Assembly (NCBI GenBank): GCA_963721075.1
Contig: CAVRHV010000019.1
Location: 1-64,000 of the forward strand
Direction of reading: 5' to 3'
Origin: DATFVA01 sp963721075
GTDB taxonomy: Bacteria; Bacteroidota; Ignavibacteria; Ignavibacteriales; Ignavibacteriaceae
Length of the DNA stretch: 64,000 nt
The notes under the pieces are model-generated. The model saw only the letters and a list, made by a program, of their open reading frames with translations, ran no database searches and had not been told where the DNA came from. Position 1 is the stretch's first letter. Each line of letters begins with the position of its first letter. The position numbers and the translations under genes were made by a program. Of this stretch, positions 36,912 to 46,912 are shown piece by piece.

Positions 36912-38024
36912 ATGGTTAATTTTGAGGTAATAGAAGAATATGATCATGAGCAGGTTGTCTTCTGTTCTAATAAGGAAGCAGGATTAAGGGCTATAATTGC
37001 TATACATAATACTACACTGGGTCCGGCGCTCGGAGGTACCCGTATGTGGAATTACAAGAGTCACGATGATGCACTGAAAGATGTACTTCGACTATCGAGA
37101 GGAATGACTTACAAAGCTGCGGTTTCCGGACTAAATCTTGGCGGAGGTAAAGCCGTAATAATAGGTGATTCAGCAACGCAGAAAAATGAGCTTCTTTTCA
37201 GAACCTTCGGCAAGTTCGTCGAAGGTCTTGCCGGCAGATATATTACCGCAGAAGATGTAGGAACTTCGGTTACCGATATGGAATTTGTAAGGATGGAGAC
37301 AAAGTATGTTACCGGAGTCTCAAAAGCGCTTGGAGGATCAGGAGATCCTTCACCTGTTACTGCTTACGGTGTATTTGTAGGTATGAAGGCTTGCGCTAAA
37401 TTTAAGTGGGGAAGTGATTCCCTCGCCGGAAAAAAGATAGCTGTTCAGGGTGCGGGTCAGGTAGCCAGGTATTTATGTGAACACCTTTACAATGAGGGCG
37501 CTGAAATATTCATTACGGATATAAATGAAAGCAAAATAAACAGGGTACTTGAGACGGTTAAAGCTCAGGTAGTTAAGCCCGAAGAAATTTACAGTCTTGA
37601 TGTAGACATCTTTTCTCCTAATGCCCTTGGAGCGATAATTAATAACGATACTATAGGCAAACTCAAAGCCGAAATAGTTGCCGGCGGAGCAAATAATCAA
37701 CTGGAGAAAGAGGATATTCATGGGCCTTTGCTGATTGAAAAAGGTATCCTGTATGCTCCGGATTATGTAATAAATGCAGGCGGCCTGATAAATGTGGCAA
37801 ATGAACTAGAAGGCTACAGGCAGGACCGTGCTTTAAAACAGGCCGAAAAAATTTATGATGTGATTGGAAAAATTCTGGGAATCTCGGCGAAGGAAAATAT
37901 CCCGACCTACGAAGCCTCAAATAAAATGGCTGAAGAAAGACTCAGCAGCGTAGGCAGAATAAGCAATATCTATACCGGGCAGTCGGCTTTTTCAGGCAGG
38001 CTTGGTGAGTTATTTCATAGATAA
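36912..38024 (+). CDS. Leucine/valine-type amino-acid dehydrogenase (Glu/Leu/Phe/Val family)
   Basis: The 370-aa protein interconverts branched-chain amino acids and their 2-oxo acids with NAD(H). The N-terminal domain has GGTRMWNYKSHDDALKDVLR and the two catalytic Lys segments, TYKAAVSG and GGGKAVI. The Rossmann domain has VQGAGQVARYLCEHL and the Asp of ITDIN expected for NAD preference. Length and motifs point to leucine dehydrogenase rather than glutamate dehydrogenase (about 420-450 aa). The start has GGAGAT 7 bases upstream. In this lineage it may supply branched-chain acyl primers; that is inference. Confidence 0.9.
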   Translation: MVNFEVIEEYDHEQVVFCSNKEAGLRAIIAIHNTTLGPALGGTRMWNYKSHDDALKDVLRLSRGMTYKAAVSGLNLGGGKAVIIGDSATQKNELLFRTFGKFVEGLAGRYITAEDVGTSVTDMEFVRMETKYVTGVSKALGGSGDPSPVTAYGVFVGMKACAKFKWGSDSLAGKKIAVQGAGQVARYLCEHLYNEGAEIFITDINESKINRVLETVKAQVVKPEEIYSLDVDIFSPNALGAIINNDTIGKLKAEIVAGGANNQLEKEDIHGPLLIEKGILYAPDYVINAGGLINVANELEGYRQDRALKQAEKIYDVIGKILGISAKENIPTYEASNKMAEERLSSVGRISNIYTGQSAFSGRLGELFHR

Positions 38025-38097
38025 AATATCGTACGTACATAATTCAGAATATTTTTATAAATTCAGTTGTTCTTTATAAAGTTGGTAGCGAAACAAA

Positions 38098-38580
38098 ATG
38101 ACACAAATGTTTAAACGAAGAGTCGTAAGAGAGAGGGTACTGCAGATTCTGTATGCATTTGAATTAAATAGTGAATCACTGCAATTGTTATCTGAGGGGA
38201 TACTATCTGATCTGAATGATCCGGTTGACAAACAGTTCGCGAATGATCTTGTGAACAGGGTGATCATTCACCGGAAAGAACTGGATTTGAAAATTAAAGA
38301 GAGAGTCGATAACTGGGAAATGGGAAGGATTGCTTTAATTGATAAATTATTATTACGTATGGGGATCTGCGAGCTTTTCTATTTCCCTGATATACCTCCG
38401 AAGGTTTCCATCAACGAAGCTATTGAGATCGCAAAAATTTATAGTACTGCCGGAAGCGGGAAATTCATAAACGGAATTCTCGATGCGATACTGAATGAGT
38501 TAAAAAACGATGGCAAACTTAATAAGAGCGGCAGGGGACTGGTAGACGAAACCATTTCAAAACAGCCTCACAAAAAGTAA
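38098..38580 (+). CDS. nusB: Transcription antitermination factor NusB
   Basis: This 160-aa all-helical protein has the NusB marks: an Arg-rich start (FKRRVVRERVLQILYAFEL), NWEMGRIALIDKLLLRMGICEL, and SINEAIEIAKIYST followed by KFINGILDAI. With NusE it binds boxA RNA and allows antitermination on rRNA operons. It precedes the MFS gene by 5 bases. Confidence 0.95.
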   Translation: MTQMFKRRVVRERVLQILYAFELNSESLQLLSEGILSDLNDPVDKQFANDLVNRVIIHRKELDLKIKERVDNWEMGRIALIDKLLLRMGICELFYFPDIPPKVSINEAIEIAKIYSTAGSGKFINGILDAILNELKNDGKLNKSGRGLVDETISKQPHKK

Positions 38581-38585
38581 TTCGG

Positions 38586-39842
38586 ATGAAGGAAAGAAGC
38601 AGAATTTTTGTCTGGACTTTATTCGATTTTGCGAATACAGCTTTTTCTGTAATAATAGTTACCGTTATATATTCCAAGTACTTCTCTAACTACGTTGCAG
38701 GGGGACAAAGATGGCTTTGGGGATTAGCAGTGAGCCTTTCGATGATTATTGCCGCCCTGTTAAGTCCGCCTCTCGGCGCTATTGCTGATGTTTCCAGGAA
38801 CAGAAAACGTTTTCTGCTGATGTTTACTTTGCTATCTGTAAGCTGCACAGCGCTTATGTTCTTCGTTGAAAAAGGGGATGTTATCTCAGGTTTCATTCTT
38901 TTTGTTCTTGCCAATATCGGTTTCGAAGCCGGCCTGGTATTTTATGATGCATTTCTGCCAAACCTTACCGAGAAGAAAAATTTCGGGAGAGTATCAGGGT
39001 ATGGATTTGCTATGGGTTATGTCGGTGCACTGGCTGTTCTGCTTATTGTTATGGTTATGCTTCCTTCAGCAGATTCGCCTGATTACTATTTTTATATAAG
39101 ACTTACTTTCATTGTGGCCGCGGTTTTCTTTCTTTTCTTTTCAGCACCCTTATTTTTATTTGTGAGTGAACCCCGTATTTCCGAACCGGTTCGGAAAGAT
39201 CTCCTTAAAGAGGGAATAAATAAAAGTTTCAGCACATTTAAAGCTATCTTCTTTCAGAAGAAACATCCCGCAGTATCCCGCTTCCTTTTTGCGTTCTTTC
39301 TCTATAACGATGCAATTATTACGATCATAGCGTTTGCCTCTATATTTGCATCTAATATTCTGAAAATGAATGATGAGGAAATTATCCTGTTTTTCGTAAT
39401 TGTTCAGAGTACTGCAGTTGCAGGGTCGTTTATTTTTGGAATCATTTCTGACCATATAGGACCCAAAAAAACTATAACAATAACTCTGGTTGTATGGATC
39501 TTCGTTATTATCGGTGCATTTTTCGTGCAGACAATAGCAGAATTTTATATTGTGGGACTTCTTGCAGGACTTTCCATTGGAAGTTCACAATCCTGCAGCA
39601 GGAGCCTGATGGCTCTACTTACTCCTCACGAACGGGAAGCTGAGTTCTTTGGATTTTATGACGGACTTTTTGGTAAATCATCCGCGGTGGTAGGGCCTTT
39701 CTTTTACGGTGTGATATCTGATCTTTCTAATGAAAGATTTGCAGCTCTTGCTATAGGACTTTTTTTCATTGCCGGGCTGATCATACTTCAGAAGGTCCGG
39801 ATTCCTGATTACAAAAAAGTGTCTGTTGGGGATGTAGACTGA
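38586..39842 (+). CDS. MFS transporter, UMF1 (Atg22-like) family
   Basis: The protein is 418 aa with 12 membrane helices. The start WTLFDFANTAFSVIIVTVIY and the FGRVSGYGFAMGYVGALAVL segment are typical of the UMF1 family, which includes bacterial permeases and the fungal vacuolar effluxer Atg22. Substrates are not known for bacterial members. It starts 5 bases after nusB and ends one base before the convergent CDF gene. Confidence 0.87.
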   Translation: MKERSRIFVWTLFDFANTAFSVIIVTVIYSKYFSNYVAGGQRWLWGLAVSLSMIIAALLSPPLGAIADVSRNRKRFLLMFTLLSVSCTALMFFVEKGDVISGFILFVLANIGFEAGLVFYDAFLPNLTEKKNFGRVSGYGFAMGYVGALAVLLIVMVMLPSADSPDYYFYIRLTFIVAAVFFLFFSAPLFLFVSEPRISEPVRKDLLKEGINKSFSTFKAIFFQKKHPAVSRFLFAFFLYNDAIITIIAFASIFASNILKMNDEEIILFFVIVQSTAVAGSFIFGIISDHIGPKKTITITLVVWIFVIIGAFFVQTIAEFYIVGLLAGLSIGSSQSCSRSLMALLTPHEREAEFFGFYDGLFGKSSAVVGPFFYGVISDLSNERFAALAIGLFFIAGLIILQKVRIPDYKKVSVGDVD

Positions 39843-39843
39843 T

Positions 39844-40831
39844 TCATCTTATCATATAGATTGGTTTTCCGGTCATCTTGTCTTCATTCAATTCGAAAGA
39901 AACTTTTTTAGCTTCCTGTCTAACATTACATTCGGAGTATCCGCAATACTTGCATAGTTCGGGAATACAATAATCAAAATGGATTTTGATCTGCATATTT
40001 GAAAATTTTTCCATCAACTTATCTTCGATTTCCTTTTCCTCGGTATGAGATTTCTGAATGGTAAAGTAATAAGGCAGGATTAGATGAAAATCCAGATATA
40101 CCATGTCTCCGGATTTCCAGAATCTTAGTTCGTGGAGGTCAATCCAGTAAGGCTGCTTTGCTTTCCGGATTTCGGAGACAATCTTTCTAAGGAGATCAGG
40201 ATCGGTTTCAATCATCAACCCCCCGATTGACTCCCTTATCAATTTAAATCCTGTGAATAATATATTTATTGCCACAGCAATAGCGAATAGAGGATCAAAA
40301 ATTTGAATTCCGGTCATTATAACAAGTAGAATACCTACAATAACGCCAATGCTTGTGTACGAATCGGTCAAAACATGCTTCCCATCAGCAACAAGCGTGA
40401 GGGAATTTGTTCTCTTTCCCATCCTGACCAGATATGAACCCAAAAGCAAATTTATTCCTCCTGCCGCGCTGATAACAATTACCCCTATGTTCAGCTGGCG
40501 AAGATCGGGTCCTTTTATGATATCAAGAACCGAGGTATAAATGATAAACACAGCGGCGGCAAAAATCAGGAAACCCTTCAATTCCCGCGGAAAAATACTC
40601 AACGTTTCCGTGTCCGTACAAGTGAGATTCATCCGGAGGTCTTGAACTGAGAATTATGCTGTAAAGGGCCATTGAAGTTGCCAAAACATGTACAACAGAT
40701 TCGGCAGCATCGGAGAAAATAGCTGCTGATCCCGTAAGCAGGAAAGCCCCCATCTTGGACAAAAACATTATTATTCCTACTGACAGAGATAACCAGGCCG
40801 CTCTTTTCTTCAGAGATAAATTATCAGACAT
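39844..40831 (-). CDS. Cation diffusion facilitator (zinc/iron efflux type) with Cys-rich tail, one frame shift
   Basis: Two frames make one CDF protein of about 328 aa. The first (40831 to about 40575) holds IFSDAAESVVHVLA and HLYGHGNVEYFSAGIEG. The second (to 39844) continues FLIFAAAVFII, then ADGKHVLTDSYTSIG, the second metal pair. The switch lies at GAAGGGTTT (coding strand, 40570-40580), a G run with one base too many; 988 bases is 3n+1. CDF proteins export Zn, Fe, Mn or Cd by proton antiport. The cytoplasmic C-terminal domain (FHLILPYYF) ends in a cluster YCIPELCKYCGYSECNVR that may bind metal. It follows the phosphatase gene by 15 bases. Confidence 0.86.
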
Positions 40832-40846
40832 TTGGATTCCCCAAAA

Positions 40847-41942
40847 TTAAACAGCTTTCATTACTATTAGTGTAAGATCATCCTGGACCGGAGAAGAATA
40901 CGTAAAATTATTTACTGCATTAACTATAACGTTTCTAACTTCATCAGCGGATTTATCTGAATTGTTCGCATATCAGCCGCGTCAGATTTTCCTCTCCGAA
41001 AGTCCTGAAATAACTGTCCATTGCCTCCACTATGCCGTCTGTGAAAAATACGAAGAGATCTCCCGGATTCGGTTTAACAGAAACCTCTTCGGTAGAATCA
41101 GAAAATAATTGTCCATTGGCAAGACCAATACCCATGCCTTTTGGAATAACCCGGGTACACTCGTCACTTGCTTTATTATAATGTATCAGGGGCATGTGAC
41201 CGGCACGGGAAAGAAGGATTTCTCCGTTTGAATTAACTTCGGCTATACTTAATGTCAGGAAAGAACCTCTTCTTAAGACCCGCTTGAGGTTGATATTAAG
41301 GTCAATGAGGATATTTTTAGGAGAAGATTCTTTGCTGACAATATTATGGAGAATAGACTGAACCTGAACCATCAGAAGTGCAGCGGACATTCCCTTTCCC
41401 GATACATCTCCTATTATAACAAAAAGCTTATCATCTCCGGGATCAGGTCTGATAAAATCATAGTAATCGCCTCCAACTTCTTTTGCTGTTGTCATATAAC
41501 AGCTTATCTGGTAATACTTATTTTCCGGCGGTACACCTGGCATCATATTCATCTGGATCTCACGGGCAACTTCAAGCTCATCCTTTGCGGTTAGTTTATC
41601 AGCCAGTTCAAAGGCTAAAAGGAGGTTGATCATAATGAATCCCCAGACAGCAAATCCCCAGTCATTTCCAAAATAAGCTAATATGAACAGAATTAGTCCA
41701 AGGGAATAGATTATCCTTCGTCCCGGTGTAAGCAGACTCAAGAATTCCAGAAAAAGATTGCGTGTAAAAAGTACAAAATCCAAAACTTTGTTCCGGCTTT
41801 TGTCCGGTTTCTTCATCCTCTTTACGTAGAAATCATAAACCTCAGGTACATCCCTTTTAACGAGCTTATGAAACTCATTATAATTCATTTCACCAGTGTA
41901 AAAACGAAAAAGTCTTCTTAACCTATCAAACAGGTTGTTCAT
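40847..41942 (-). CDS. PP2C-type serine phosphatase, RsbU/SpoIIE family, one frame shift near the C terminus
   Basis: About 364 aa. An N-terminal soluble part is followed by two membrane helices (about 78-118) and a PP2C domain starting with LEVAREIQMNMMPGVPP. Metal-binding acidic residues are in EVGGDYYDF, IGDVSGKGMSAALLM and FTDGIVEAMD. The first frame stops after LICEQFR at 40953, but the next frame continues with NSDKSADEVRNVIV and ends in QDDLTLIVMKAV, the normal family end with its metal Asp pair. The locus is 3n+1 bases. Such enzymes dephosphorylate anti-sigma antagonists in partner-switch signalling. It sits 10 bases after the aminotransferase. Confidence 0.85.
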
Positions 41943-41952
41943 TTCATTAATC

Positions 41953-43111
41953 TTATATTTTACCTAAAATATCTGCAGCTTCATCAAGAACTTCATCTTT
42001 CTTCGCAAAACAAACTCTTAACATATTCGCGCTTCTCTTATCATTGTAAAAAGGGGAGAGAGGAATTGTTGCAATCCCTGCTTCACGGGTAAGTTTTTCA
42101 GCAAACTCCATATCCTTCATATCAGTAATTGCAGAGTAATCGAGAAGCTGAAAATATGTTCCGCAAGCAGGTCTGAACTTCCATCTGGAATTTTTCAGTT
42201 TTTTGAGGAATATATCTCTCTTTTTTTCATAAAAGTAATTCAGTTTCATGTAATGACTTTCATTGTCCATATACTCTGCATAAGCATACTGAATAGGTGT
42301 GTTCACCGCAAACACAATAAACTGATGCACCTTTCTGAATTCTTTCATCATAATTTCAGGAGCTGCGCAGTAACCCATTTTCCATCCGGTTGTATGATAC
42401 GTTTTGCCGAACGAGGATATAACAAAAGATTTCTTTGCGAGTTCCTTCGATCCGGAAAGCGATAAATGTTTGTTTTCATCAAACACGATATGTTCATAAA
42501 CTTCATCGCTGAGAATAAAGATACCTTTATCCCTGCTTATATCTTCCAGATTTTTTATGTCTGTCTCATTTATTACACTACCGGTCGGATTATGGGGTGA
42601 ATTGAGAAATATCATCCTGGTCCGGTCTGTTATTGCTTTTGCCGTTTTATCCCAGTCTATTGAGAAGTCTGTTTCTTTTAAAGGAACATAAACAGGAATT
42701 CCCCCGTTTACTTTCACCGCAGGTGCATAACTGTCATATGCGGGTTCGAAAAGAATAACCTCATCACCCGGATTTATTACTGCAGATGCAGCCGTGTAAA
42801 TTGCCTGGGTAGCTCCTGCCGTAATAGTGATTTCATTCTCAGGATCATATTTATGAGCCATAGAGTCTGTTTATCTTTTCGGATATCTTGTAGCGGAGAA
42901 CAGGAATTCCGGGCATAGGTGCATATTGGTTAAAACCCTTCCTTAGATAATATTCCACAAGATCAAGCAGCTCCTCATTGCAGTTGAAATCAGGAAAGCC
43001 CTGGCTAAGATTTATGGCATTACTTTCGGCTGCCATGCGTGACATTATTGTGAAGATAGTTGTACCCGTGTCTGGCAGCTTTGAATTCAATGATCCGGTT
43101 TGAATATTCAT
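41953..43111 (-). CDS. PLP-dependent class I aminotransferase (YbdL/kynurenine aminotransferase type), one frame shift
   Basis: The N-terminal frame (43111-42851) ends at INRLYGS; the next frame begins HKYDPENEITITAGATQAIY, giving one protein of about 385 aa. The surplus base lies near 42855-42862 (CTATGGCTCATAAA), and the locus is 3n+1 bases. Family marks are INLSQGFPDF, NSPHNPTG, SDEVYEH and the PLP Lys in SFGKTYHTTGWK. Relatives transaminate methionine or kynurenine with 2-oxo acids, so methionine salvage is a plausible role. It is first in a minus-strand unit with the phosphatase and the CDF gene. Confidence 0.87.
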
Positions 43112-43229
43112 TTGGGGACTTTTTTGTATTTCTATAGACGTAAAATAAATAAAATATCTAATTGTCTGAAGTTTAAGTCGTGATTATTGTGGGCATCACG
43201 GATTAGAGCAGTATTTGTCTCGGGGAAGG

Positions 43230-43262
43230 AGGCCGAACAGAGGCCGAACAAAGGCCGAACAG
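43230..43262. repeat. Three tandem copies of an 11-base unit (AGGCCGAACAR)
   Basis: The copies AGGCCGAACAG, AGGCCGAACAA and AGGCCGAACAG are contiguous. They lie between the start of the aminotransferase gene and the end of the Sel1-repeat gene, and are more GC-rich than their surroundings. The unit length equals that of the repeat at 21709, with a different sequence. Confidence 0.88.
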
Positions 43263-43299
43263 AAGAACTAAAATGGTCAAAACACGTTAGGTGAGCTTT

Positions 43300-44838
43300 T
43301 CATTCAGTGTCAAATTCGGGATCAGCCGGTCTTATTGAATCATAAAGAGATTTTAGCCGATTATATGCAAAACGGCTGCCTCGCTGGGCTGAATCTCTGT
43401 AATATGTAACTGCCTTTGCGATATTTTTAGTGAGACCTATTCCGTTCTCGTACGCGTAACCGACGGCAGTCTGAGCAAGTACCGAACCTTTTACCGATGC
43501 AGCGAGAAGCTGATCAATCCTCTTACTGTAAGCCGAATCAGGCAGCTGATCCAGGATAACTGCTGCATTCATTCTGATTTCAGCATCCTTTGATCCGAGT
43601 TTTTCAGCCTGGTGCCACAAGGAAAAAGCCTTAGACAAATCCTGTTTGACCATACCAGAATAATAAAAAAGACCATATTCTACAAGCGCGGGTGCAAATC
43701 CTTTTTCAGAAGATCTTCTTAAAAGATTTACCGCATCATTTAACGCAATCTGGCGATCCAGACCAATTATCTCCAGACCATACCAGTCAAACATTGCAAC
43801 AGGGTTATCGGCATCACTTTCCTTCTTGATTAAAGGAAAAAATATTCCATCTTTCTGCATATTATACAATAGAATTGATGCAGTAGGACTATCCAGTCTT
43901 GATGCCCTGATGTAATACTCTATTGCTGTAAGCAGATCCTTTTTATAATAAATACCTTTCTCATACAGCCTGCCTATTAAGGTTAAAGCTTCAGGACTCC
44001 CATAATCGGCAGCCTCATTTATAAGCGGAATAAATCCGGCGATAGCAACGAAGTTTGTGTCTTTCAGGCTGCTTTTTATTGAATCTGAGAGTTCAGTAAA
44101 TCCAGAATGGGTAAGATCCTCAAGAAGTCTTCTATTGGTTATTGTCGGAATTGTATCGAGAATATCCTCAAAATTTATGTAAACGAGACCGAGAGATGAT
44201 TTAACAGAAGAAATATTCTCCGACGCAAGGGATGTATCCTGCTTACTGAGATTTGCTTCACTGGTATCAATTTCTGAAGAAGGAACTTTTTTCTTTATTT
44301 CCTTTAATGTTTCCTCCGCATTACGATTATCTTTTCCGGCTGCCTTGCTGATCCAGTTATAAGCTTTTCCCCAGTTACGTTTTACTATAAGATTATCAGT
44401 GTACAGAAGTCCCAGTGCATATTGTGCCTCAGGCATACCTTCATCGGCGGCTGCTTTTAAATATTCAAAGGCCTTAAACGGATTCCATTCTGTGCCCCAG
44501 CCATTTATCAGAAGAATAGCGTAATTATATTTAGCTGCCGTTACACCATGGTCAGCAGCTTTTTTAATCCATTGTGCGGCTTTGACCGTGTCAGCTTCCA
44601 CACCTTCTCCAAGAAGGTATCTGATGCCCAGCTCATGTTGTGCAAGAGGGTCCCCAGCATTAGCTTCTCGTATTAGATTAAATTGCTGCCATATTCTATA
44701 TGACAAATCAGGCTGGTAAAAGAAGTTTGGCCGGTTTTGAGGTCTGTTATTCTTAAATGCAAAACTTTTTGTTGAATCCTGGCTGTAAACATTAAACGTC
44801 GTAAGTACACAGAATAAAACTAATAGGAAATTTCTCAA
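43300..44838 (-). CDS. Secreted Sel1-repeat protein
   Basis: The 512-aa protein has a signal peptide (1-19, MRNFLLVLFCVLTTFNVYS) and several Sel1-like helical repeats. Repeats are seen at about 62-97 (AQHELGIRYLLGEGVEAD), 98-133, 134-170, then again at about 283-315 and 370-495 (VEYGLFYYSGMVKQ, AQTAVGYAYENGIGLT). A less regular linker of about 110 residues lies between the two arrays. Sel1 arrays are protein-protein scaffolds, often in envelope or signalling complexes. Its own role is unknown. The POTRA/barrel gene lies about 190 bases upstream in the same direction. Confidence 0.82.
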   Translation of the reverse strand: MRNFLLVLFCVLTTFNVYSQDSTKSFAFKNNRPQNRPNFFYQPDLSYRIWQQFNLIREANAGDPLAQHELGIRYLLGEGVEADTVKAAQWIKKAADHGVTAAKYNYAILLINGWGTEWNPFKAFEYLKAAADEGMPEAQYALGLLYTDNLIVKRNWGKAYNWISKAAGKDNRNAEETLKEIKKKVPSSEIDTSEANLSKQDTSLASENISSVKSSLGLVYINFEDILDTIPTITNRRLLEDLTHSGFTELSDSIKSSLKDTNFVAIAGFIPLINEAADYGSPEALTLIGRLYEKGIYYKKDLLTAIEYYIRASRLDSPTASILLYNMQKDGIFFPLIKKESDADNPVAMFDWYGLEIIGLDRQIALNDAVNLLRRSSEKGFAPALVEYGLFYYSGMVKQDLSKAFSLWHQAEKLGSKDAEIRMNAAVILDQLPDSAYSKRIDQLLAASVKGSVLAQTAVGYAYENGIGLTKNIAKAVTYYRDSAQRGSRFAYNRLKSLYDSIRPADPEFDTE

Positions 44839-45024
44839 AGCTGATTTATTACCTGGTTCTGAAGTTGAATTTATATTAGAGACAAATATTATAATAAAAG
44901 TTTAATAATGGGAGTGTATTTTTTCTGGCGTGTGTATTTTCTTTTTGTAGCATACCCCTGGCTGAGTGGATTATCCGTTTTGCCAAATATTTGAGGAACC
45001 TTCATCTAAGTTAAAAAAGTGGAA

Positions 45025-46734
45025 TTATTCGTCTGAAAAATTGATTATTGATGGTTCACCCGAATTGAAGTTCCTGCTTCCGAGTACAAATACGGCTGAA
45101 AAAATGATTTCGGTTTTAGCACCTCCGGAAACGGGGTTATACGGATTATATACAAGGGCCAGTTCAAAATTGGTTTTGGATATCGACTGATTTCTGGTCC
45201 GTAATCCAAAGCCGTATCCCTGGTAAACCCTGCTTCCAAGTAAGTTCTGGTTCTCCCCGGATATCAGAGCATAGTCTGCAAAAGCAATTCCGCCTATAAC
45301 GAATCCCAGTATGTTATACGGGGTAAATAGTCTCATTTCAAGGTCCAGAACATTTCGTTTCACTCCGGCAATGGAAAATTCATTAAATCCGGGCATCCCT
45401 GTATTACGGTCAAGAAAAATCTGTTCTCCCTGAAACCTGTTTAACCCAAGAACAAAATTATTCTGAACAAAAAATCTGGCTTTCCATCCATCCCTGAACA
45501 CAAGAGGGGAGTGATAAATCAGATCAAATTTAATTGTATTCTGCTCCCATTTATTAGAATATCTGAAGCCGCCCACTTCCAAATTTCCGGAGAAGTAACC
45601 AATCCGGTTCATATGGCTGGAGTAAATTAACTGCATTCCGTAATACCATCTGTTGTGAAATTCCCGGGAATCTGAACCGGTTGTTAGTGTGATCATTCCA
45701 CCGATAGGAATATCCTCCGTAACACCAAACTCGCTGACATAATATGATTTATAAAATTTTCTGTTAATCGCACCAAGGCTTACCAGGTACAGGCGATGAT
45801 TTTCAAAGATCTTATTTGAATCAGGCGTGACCTTTGGCCTTAGCCTGTAATGTTTGCGGTAATATCTGCCTGATAGTATAAACGATGAGTTTCTCTTAAC
45901 ATTTTCGGAAACAAAAGGTAGTGTGAATGATCGTCCCACCCAAAGGTCCTGAGAATCATAACTGTGCGGGATGAGGGTGATCTTATTATTACTTTCAAGA
46001 TAGCGTAAATCATCATGCTCCCAGGTAAAATCAATTCCTCCTGCCCACAGGGTTCGTGTTGTTATAAACGAACGATCCAGACCAATCTGGAAAAGGTTAC
46101 TCTTATTGTTGCTGGCCAGGTTTAATGATGCATTTACGAAAGATCCTTTAATATTGTTCATGGTGTAATCAAATTTTCCGCCCCATCCTATATAAGGATC
46201 GTCATCATGAGTAACTAAGAAGCCTGCAGAGTTTCCTATACCGATGAAATTATTATCTCTCAATCCAAAATATCCGCTTTTCCTTTTTGGACTATAGGAA
46301 ATCTGGGGGTTTAGTGTCCATTTGTCTTTTGTAGAAACATAGACATTAATATTGCCGGGCTGATCAGAATCTTTAGTTACTATTGCCGCATCATAAAAAT
46401 ACCCTGACTCACGCAGAAGTCTTTCACTATCTTCTACCGATTGAGGATCGAGCTTTTCGCCTTCTTTAAAGAGCAGGATATTTTTAATTACCCAGGCTTT
46501 GGTTTTAAAATGCAGGGCATTTCCAATTTTTCCAAAAATATCAGGTTTCCAGTCTTCACCATCATTTATTGAAGGACCTGAGACATCAATATTATTGATA
46601 TAAATATTTTTTATGATTTTACCTTTTGCAGAATTTACACCGGCGGAATCTGAGTAGGTGATGAAAGCAAAGGAGCTGGAATGAAAGACGAATAAAAGTA
46701 TTGAAATAAGAACTGCTTTTCTGGTTTTAATCAT
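45025..46734 (-). CDS. Outer-membrane protein with POTRA and Omp85-like barrel
   Basis: The 569-aa protein has a signal peptide (residues 1-24). A POTRA-type segment (about 90-150: LFKEGEKLDPQSVEDSERLLRE, then YFYDAAIVTKD) is followed by a long beta-barrel with many aromatic strand ends (about 165-569). A single POTRA with a barrel of about 400 residues suggests a BamA/TamA relative or a surface-antigen-like protein rather than BamA itself, which has five POTRAs. It may insert or export a partner. The sequence just before it (AFITYSDSAGVN) shows no lipoprotein Cys. Confidence 0.75.
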   Translation of the reverse strand: MIKTRKAVLISILLFVFHSSSFAFITYSDSAGVNSAKGKIIKNIYINNIDVSGPSINDGEDWKPDIFGKIGNALHFKTKAWVIKNILLFKEGEKLDPQSVEDSERLLRESGYFYDAAIVTKDSDQPGNINVYVSTKDKWTLNPQISYSPKRKSGYFGLRDNNFIGIGNSAGFLVTHDDDPYIGWGGKFDYTMNNIKGSFVNASLNLASNNKSNLFQIGLDRSFITTRTLWAGGIDFTWEHDDLRYLESNNKITLIPHSYDSQDLWVGRSFTLPFVSENVKRNSSFILSGRYYRKHYRLRPKVTPDSNKIFENHRLYLVSLGAINRKFYKSYYVSEFGVTEDIPIGGMITLTTGSDSREFHNRWYYGMQLIYSSHMNRIGYFSGNLEVGGFRYSNKWEQNTIKFDLIYHSPLVFRDGWKARFFVQNNFVLGLNRFQGEQIFLDRNTGMPGFNEFSIAGVKRNVLDLEMRLFTPYNILGFVIGGIAFADYALISGENQNLLGSRVYQGYGFGLRTRNQSISKTNFELALVYNPYNPVSGGAKTEIIFSAVFVLGSRNFNSGEPSIINFSDE

Positions 46735-46912
46735 ATACTCAAGATATTAAGTAAAAAGATATTTTAACAATACCTTAATAATTCTTCTGTGACCCTAACT
46801 TAATATTGTAAATATGCTATTTTTTCTTGACCTGAATAACCTATTAAAGTAATTTGAATCCCAAATTAAACTGATTTTTCTCACAAGTCACTATCACTAT
46901 AAAAGGACATCT

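Noticed and set aside
21709..43262. Possible CRISPR arrays at the two tandem repeats
   Set aside because: The units are 11 bases and contiguous, with no spacers, and no cas gene is present.
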